Assembly (NCBI GenBank): GCA_017645645.1
Contig: JAGCOB010000011.1
Span: forward strand, 57,238-121,237
DNA: 64,000 nucleotides
From: Prevotella sp.
GTDB lineage: Bacteria; Bacteroidota; Bacteroidia; Bacteroidales; Bacteroidaceae
Direction: 5' to 3'
Positions 61,159 to 64,000 of the stretch are shown in pieces (positions within the stretch are counted from its first letter, which is position 1; each line of letters opens with the position of its first letter). The notes beneath the pieces are model-generated. The model ran no database searches and was not told the DNA's origin. It saw only the letters and a program-made list of their open reading frames with translations. A program made the position numbers and the translations under genes.

Positions 61159-63032
61159 TGATAGGACGTTCTGCGCTCTATTTCGAGGACTATGTCCTTT
61201 CTATCCAGTATTTCAACCAGGCGATATCCGCCAAGCCCTATCTCTATGAGCCTTGGTTCTATCGGGGTGTGGCGAAATACTACCTCGATGACTATGCGGG
61301 AGCGGAGGCAGACTGCTCGGAGGCAATCAAGCGTAATCCCTATGTTGTGGGGATGTACGAGCTTAGAGGGCTCTGTCGTATCCGCCAGAAGAAATATGCG
61401 GATGCCATCAGGGACTATAACCAAGCCCTGCGCTATGACCCTGAGAATCAGAGCCTTTGGCATAACCGGGCCCTTTGCCATATCCAGGAGAAAGACTACG
61501 ATGCCGCCCTTTTGGAGTTGGATACCATCCTGACACGTTGGAGTAAGCATGCTCCGGCCTATGCGATGCAGGCAGAGGTCTATCTGTTGCAGGAGGATAC
61601 CACCAAGGCGATAGCCGCTTTGGATAAGAGCCTGGAGGTAGATCCTTATGATGGTAACCTATGGGGGCAGCGCGCCGTTATCAGTCTCTCCCGTAAGGAA
61701 TGGAAGGAGAGCGAGGAATATCTCTCCAAAGCCATTCACCTGCAACCCAAACAAGCTACTAACTATATCAATCGTGCACTGGCACGTTTCAACCAGAACA
61801 ACCTTCGTGGGACGATGGCGGATTATGATACGGCCCTCGACCTCGATCCCAATAACTTCCTCGGACACTATAACCGAGGACTGCTTCGTGCCCAGGTGGG
61901 TGATGACAACCGCGCCATCATCGACTTCGACTTTGTGTTGAACCTGGAGCCTAATAACCTGATGGCACTCTTCAACCGTGCGTTGCTTTTGGAGAATACT
62001 GGTAACCTGCGTGGCGCTATCCGCGACTACTCAAAGGTCATCGAGGAATTCCCGAATTTCTGGTTCGGCTTACAGCATCGTGCCTCCTGTTATCGGCGTA
62101 TCGGTATGACCAAACAGGCGGAACAGGATGAGTTCCGTATCCTGAAGGCACAGATGGACAAGCGTTATCTGGGCAGACAACCCCGACTTTCCAAAGAGCA
62201 GATGCGTAAGCGTAGTGACCTGGACATTGAGAAATACAACCAGCTCACCGTTGCTGATGAGCAGGAGATGGAGCATGAATACCAGAGTGATTATCGGGGT
62301 AAGGTACAGAATCGTAAGGTGGCACTCGACTATTTGCCGATGTATGTGCTCTCTTATGAGCATGAACAGAATCAGGTGAAACAATATGTAGCCTTCGACA
62401 GGCAGGTGGATGCCTATAATGCCAAGGGGGGACGACAACGTCCGTTGTATATCATCAGCAGTAATCCTGCCTTGGATGAACAGGATACAAAGAAATACTT
62501 CACTTATATTGACACGTTGTCGCGCCAGATTGATCGGGAGCACCAGATACAACGTATAGCCCCCCTGTTGTTCAAACGTGCGATGGCATATACTGTCATC
62601 CAGAACTTCGATGCCGCCATCGAAGACCTGTCAACCTATCTGCAGACTGACTCCGTATCGTCACTTGCCTATTGGCAACGTGCCGCCTGTCAGTCGAAAC
62701 TCAACGACTTCAATGCCTCGCAGGGTACCGATGTGCGGATGAAGACAGCGAATGTGCTCTCTGACTTGACGGAGGCTATCCGTTATAACGAGAGTGCCTA
62801 CCTCTATTACAATCGTGGTAATGTGTATGTACAGCGTAATGACTATGCACATGCCATCGAAGACTATTCCCATGCCATTGCCCTCGACGGAAATCTGGCG
62901 GAGGCATATTACAACCGCGGACTGGCCCGTATTGCCAACAAACAACAGTTGGAGGGCGTCAGCGACCTTTCGAAGGCTGGTGAACTGGGACTTTACACAG
63001 CTTATAGTATTATTAAGAAATACCAAAAATGA
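61074..63032 (+). CDS. TPR-repeat protein, signal peptide frameshifted at a 7-bp repeat
   Basis: About 650 residues, with at least ten TPR units in two blocks separated by a charged region (about 370-490). Example units: EPWFYRGVAKYYLDDYAGAE, ESLWHNRALCHIQEKDYDAA, AYLYYNRGNVYVQRNDYAHA. From the ATG at 61074 the frame is open but the product would begin without an export signal (MDACIVGITML...). The true start is probably 61051 in another frame (see that entry). So in the present sequence the protein is either not exported, poorly made, or subject to slippage switching. The following secreted-protein gene overlaps it by 4 bp. Confidence 0.8.
   Translation: MDACIVGITMLNGQWSMCYAQFKTDRLVMIGRSALYFEDYVLSIQYFNQAISAKPYLYEPWFYRGVAKYYLDDYAGAEADCSEAIKRNPYVVGMYELRGLCRIRQKKYADAIRDYNQALRYDPENQSLWHNRALCHIQEKDYDAALLELDTILTRWSKHAPAYAMQAEVYLLQEDTTKAIAALDKSLEVDPYDGNLWGQRAVISLSRKEWKESEEYLSKAIHLQPKQATNYINRALARFNQNNLRGTMADYDTALDLDPNNFLGHYNRGLLRAQVGDDNRAIIDFDFVLNLEPNNLMALFNRALLLENTGNLRGAIRDYSKVIEEFPNFWFGLQHRASCYRRIGMTKQAEQDEFRILKAQMDKRYLGRQPRLSKEQMRKRSDLDIEKYNQLTVADEQEMEHEYQSDYRGKVQNRKVALDYLPMYVLSYEHEQNQVKQYVAFDRQVDAYNAKGGRQRPLYIISSNPALDEQDTKKYFTYIDTLSRQIDREHQIQRIAPLLFKRAMAYTVIQNFDAAIEDLSTYLQTDSVSSLAYWQRAACQSKLNDFNASQGTDVRMKTANVLSDLTEAIRYNESAYLYYNRGNVYVQRNDYAHAIEDYSHAIALDGNLAEAYYNRGLARIANKQQLEGVSDLSKAGELGLYTAYSIIKKYQK
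61105..61125. repeat. 7-bp tandem array causing a frameshift
   Basis: TCAATGG, TCAATGG, TCAATGT, three units within the signal-peptide coding region. Confidence 0.85.
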
Positions 63033-63652
63033 CCATGCGTAAGTTTTTTCTTTTTTTCATTTTTACATTATTACATTTTTCTGCTTCTGCGCAGACAAGA
63101 TATTGTGCCACTTGGCAGGATTATCTCGACGGCCAGTGGCGAGACGCGGAGGGCAGGGTAGAACTGCAGCCTTCCTCAAGCCAAGATGCCCTTGCGATGG
63201 AAGTGAAGACAGAAAATAAGAAGACACGCAATATCCTCCGAAAGCGTTCCTGCGTGTTGCAGTATCAGGACTCTCTCTACCTCAATCTCCGTCCTTTCAA
63301 TACCTTTGGTGATGTCTATGTCCGTGCCTGGCGTATCGGTGACAAGCTGTTGTTTGCCCGTCAGGATGTTGCTCCTTCGCATTTCAGTATTGCCAACGGT
63401 GATAGCGGAATCCCTTTCACCAGGAAGTCATTTAGCAGCTTGTCGAGGTTAGAGAACCTTGTCTGTTATCTGGCAGCATGGGATCCGAAGCGTGAGGAAC
63501 TCCGCATGGCAAGGGTCACCAAAGAGATGGTGCAGAAACTCCTGACCAATCATCCCCAACAACTGGCCGACTATCAGACGACAGACAAGAAACGCCAGGA
63601 GTCTGCCGATGTTGTCATCAACATCCTTCAAACTGCCCACATTATTCGTTGA
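63029..63652 (+). CDS. Secreted protein of unknown function
   Basis: ATG at 63029 overlaps the TPR stop (ATGA); a second ATG at 63035 is equally possible. Signal peptide ending SASAQ; its hydrophobic core is encoded by an 8-bp array. The mature part starts TRYCATWQDYLDGQWRDAEG and is otherwise without a recognised domain (about 180 residues). Probably works with the TPR protein in the envelope. Confidence 0.7.
   Translation: MTMRKFFLFFIFTLLHFSASAQTRYCATWQDYLDGQWRDAEGRVELQPSSSQDALAMEVKTENKKTRNILRKRSCVLQYQDSLYLNLRPFNTFGDVYVRAWRIGDKLLFARQDVAPSHFSIANGDSGIPFTRKSFSSLSRLENLVCYLAAWDPKREELRMARVTKEMVQKLLTNHPQQLADYQTTDKKRQESADVVINILQTAHIIR
63053..63084. repeat. 8-bp array in a signal-peptide coding region
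   Basis: TTTTTCAT, TTTTACAT, TATTACAT, TTTTCTGC; translated within FFIFTLLHFSA. Confidence 0.65.
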
Positions 63653-63672
63653 TTCTTCCCATGAAATAACTT

Positions 63673-63697
63673 AGGAGTGCCCAAAGCACTCCTTTTT
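63673..63697 (+). terminator. Intrinsic terminator
   Basis: AGGAGTGC (63673-63680) pairs with GCACTCCT (63686-63693) around CCAAA, followed by T residues. Confidence 0.88.
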
Positions 63698-63702
63698 GCA
63701 AA

Positions 63703-63768
63703 TCTGTCGGTACCTGAATACCATTCAGTCGGTAACTGAGTCAAGGTCAGTCGGCATGTGATTTCTCG
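63703..63768. repeat. Imperfect 22-bp tandem repeat, three units
   Basis: Units start TCTGTCGG (63703), TCAGTCGG (63725) and TCAGTCGG (63747), spaced exactly 22 bp; only the first 8-12 bp of each are conserved. Confidence 0.65.
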
Positions 63769-63799
63769 CCACATTGTCCCATTGCCACTTTGCCACATT
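63768..63799. repeat. 8-bp tandem array, four units
   Basis: GCCACATT, GTCCCATT, GCCACTTT, GCCACATT, directly after the 22-bp repeat. Confidence 0.8.
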
Positions 63800-63930
63800 A
63801 AGGAAGTGGTGGAATGTTGAGGTTAGATATATATGTATAAAGTATAATATTATAATTATTACTAAAGTTTCGCAAGTGATGGAACACCTGCATAATTTAA
63901 CATAAAATAGGAATAAAAAAAGCTTTGGAG

Positions 63931-63962
63931 TTTGCTCAACTCACTGAAAATGAGTAACTTTA
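63931..63962 (+). promoter_or_regulatory. Promoter of a gene starting at or beyond the window edge
   Basis: TTTG (63931-63934), 20-bp spacer, TAACTTTA (63955-63962). The final three bases (63998-64000) are ATG, probably the start of the next gene. Confidence 0.6.
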
Positions 63963-64000
63963 TAGTCGCCAAACAATAAAGTTTCAAACCCAAAGCCATG

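Larger units (their letters stand above)
63653..64000. other. 348-bp terminal intergenic region
   Basis: Holds a terminator, a 22-bp repeat, an 8-bp array, then about 130 bp of AT-rich DNA and a promoter. No gene is visible before the ATG at 63998. Confidence 0.6.

Noticed and set aside
63931-64000. Terminal segment as the left end of an insertion sequence
   Set aside because: CTTTGG and CCAAAG words form an imperfect inverted pair, but no transposase sequence is visible before the window ends; only the promoter can be supported.

Overview
The window looks like a Bacteroidales chromosome, most likely Prevotella or a close relative. Gene order is typical of the group (aminotransferase / DAHP synthase-chorismate mutase / prephenate dehydrogenase; recJ-recQ). 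Promoters follow the Bacteroidetes TTTG-N19/20-TAnnTTTG pattern, and many secreted proteins have signal peptides ending in AQ. This is inferred from sequence features; no search was run. No rRNA, tRNA, CRISPR array, transposase or phage structural gene was seen.

Layout: 1-2944 aromatic amino acid genes. 3151-5944 HD hydrolase, TerB/DnaJ protein, queH and a secreted protein. 5950-12490 Fe-S aldo/keto reductase (minus), ffh, folD, a 59-aa TPR protein and a four-subunit 2-oxoacid:ferredoxin oxidoreductase. 12668-18004 FadL-type porin, OmpA-family protein and GH115 glucuronidase. 18260-30521 a ten-gene envelope locus built around caspase-like proteins. 30652-36767 branched-chain amino acid genes (ilvD, ilvB, ilvN, ilvC) with an acyl-ACP thioesterase. 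37116-43109 recQ, recJ and a TPR/SpoIIE phosphatase. 43188-46757 two peptidases and a patatin. 46766-51964 a sugar-acid catabolic operon (minus). 51997-58339 trmD, a second patatin, a ketopantoate reductase-like gene, pheS, a DUF4348 lipoprotein, murB and a metallo-hydrolase. 58343-63652 a holin/YtxH cassette, SPOR lipoprotein, ruvX, def, a TPR protein with a broken signal peptide, and a secreted protein.

Two things stand out. First, the 18260-30521 locus has two apparently active caspase-like proteases (fused to Sel1 or WG repeats) and a third caspase fold that has lost both catalytic residues. With them are a stand-alone CHASE2 membrane sensor, a transglutaminase-like enzyme, a DUF4384 protein and Sel1 scaffolds. 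Nearly all are predicted to be exported. They form two tightly packed transcription units separated by a strongly structured non-coding segment. I do not know a described system with this composition.

Second, there are at least 24 short imperfect tandem arrays with strict 7- or 8-bp (once 9-bp) periods. They lie at gene junctions, over start and stop codons, beside promoters and inside coding regions. At 61105-61125 such an array leaves a signal peptide out of frame with its TPR protein; gain of one 7-bp unit or loss of two would restore the frame, as expected for a slippage switch.
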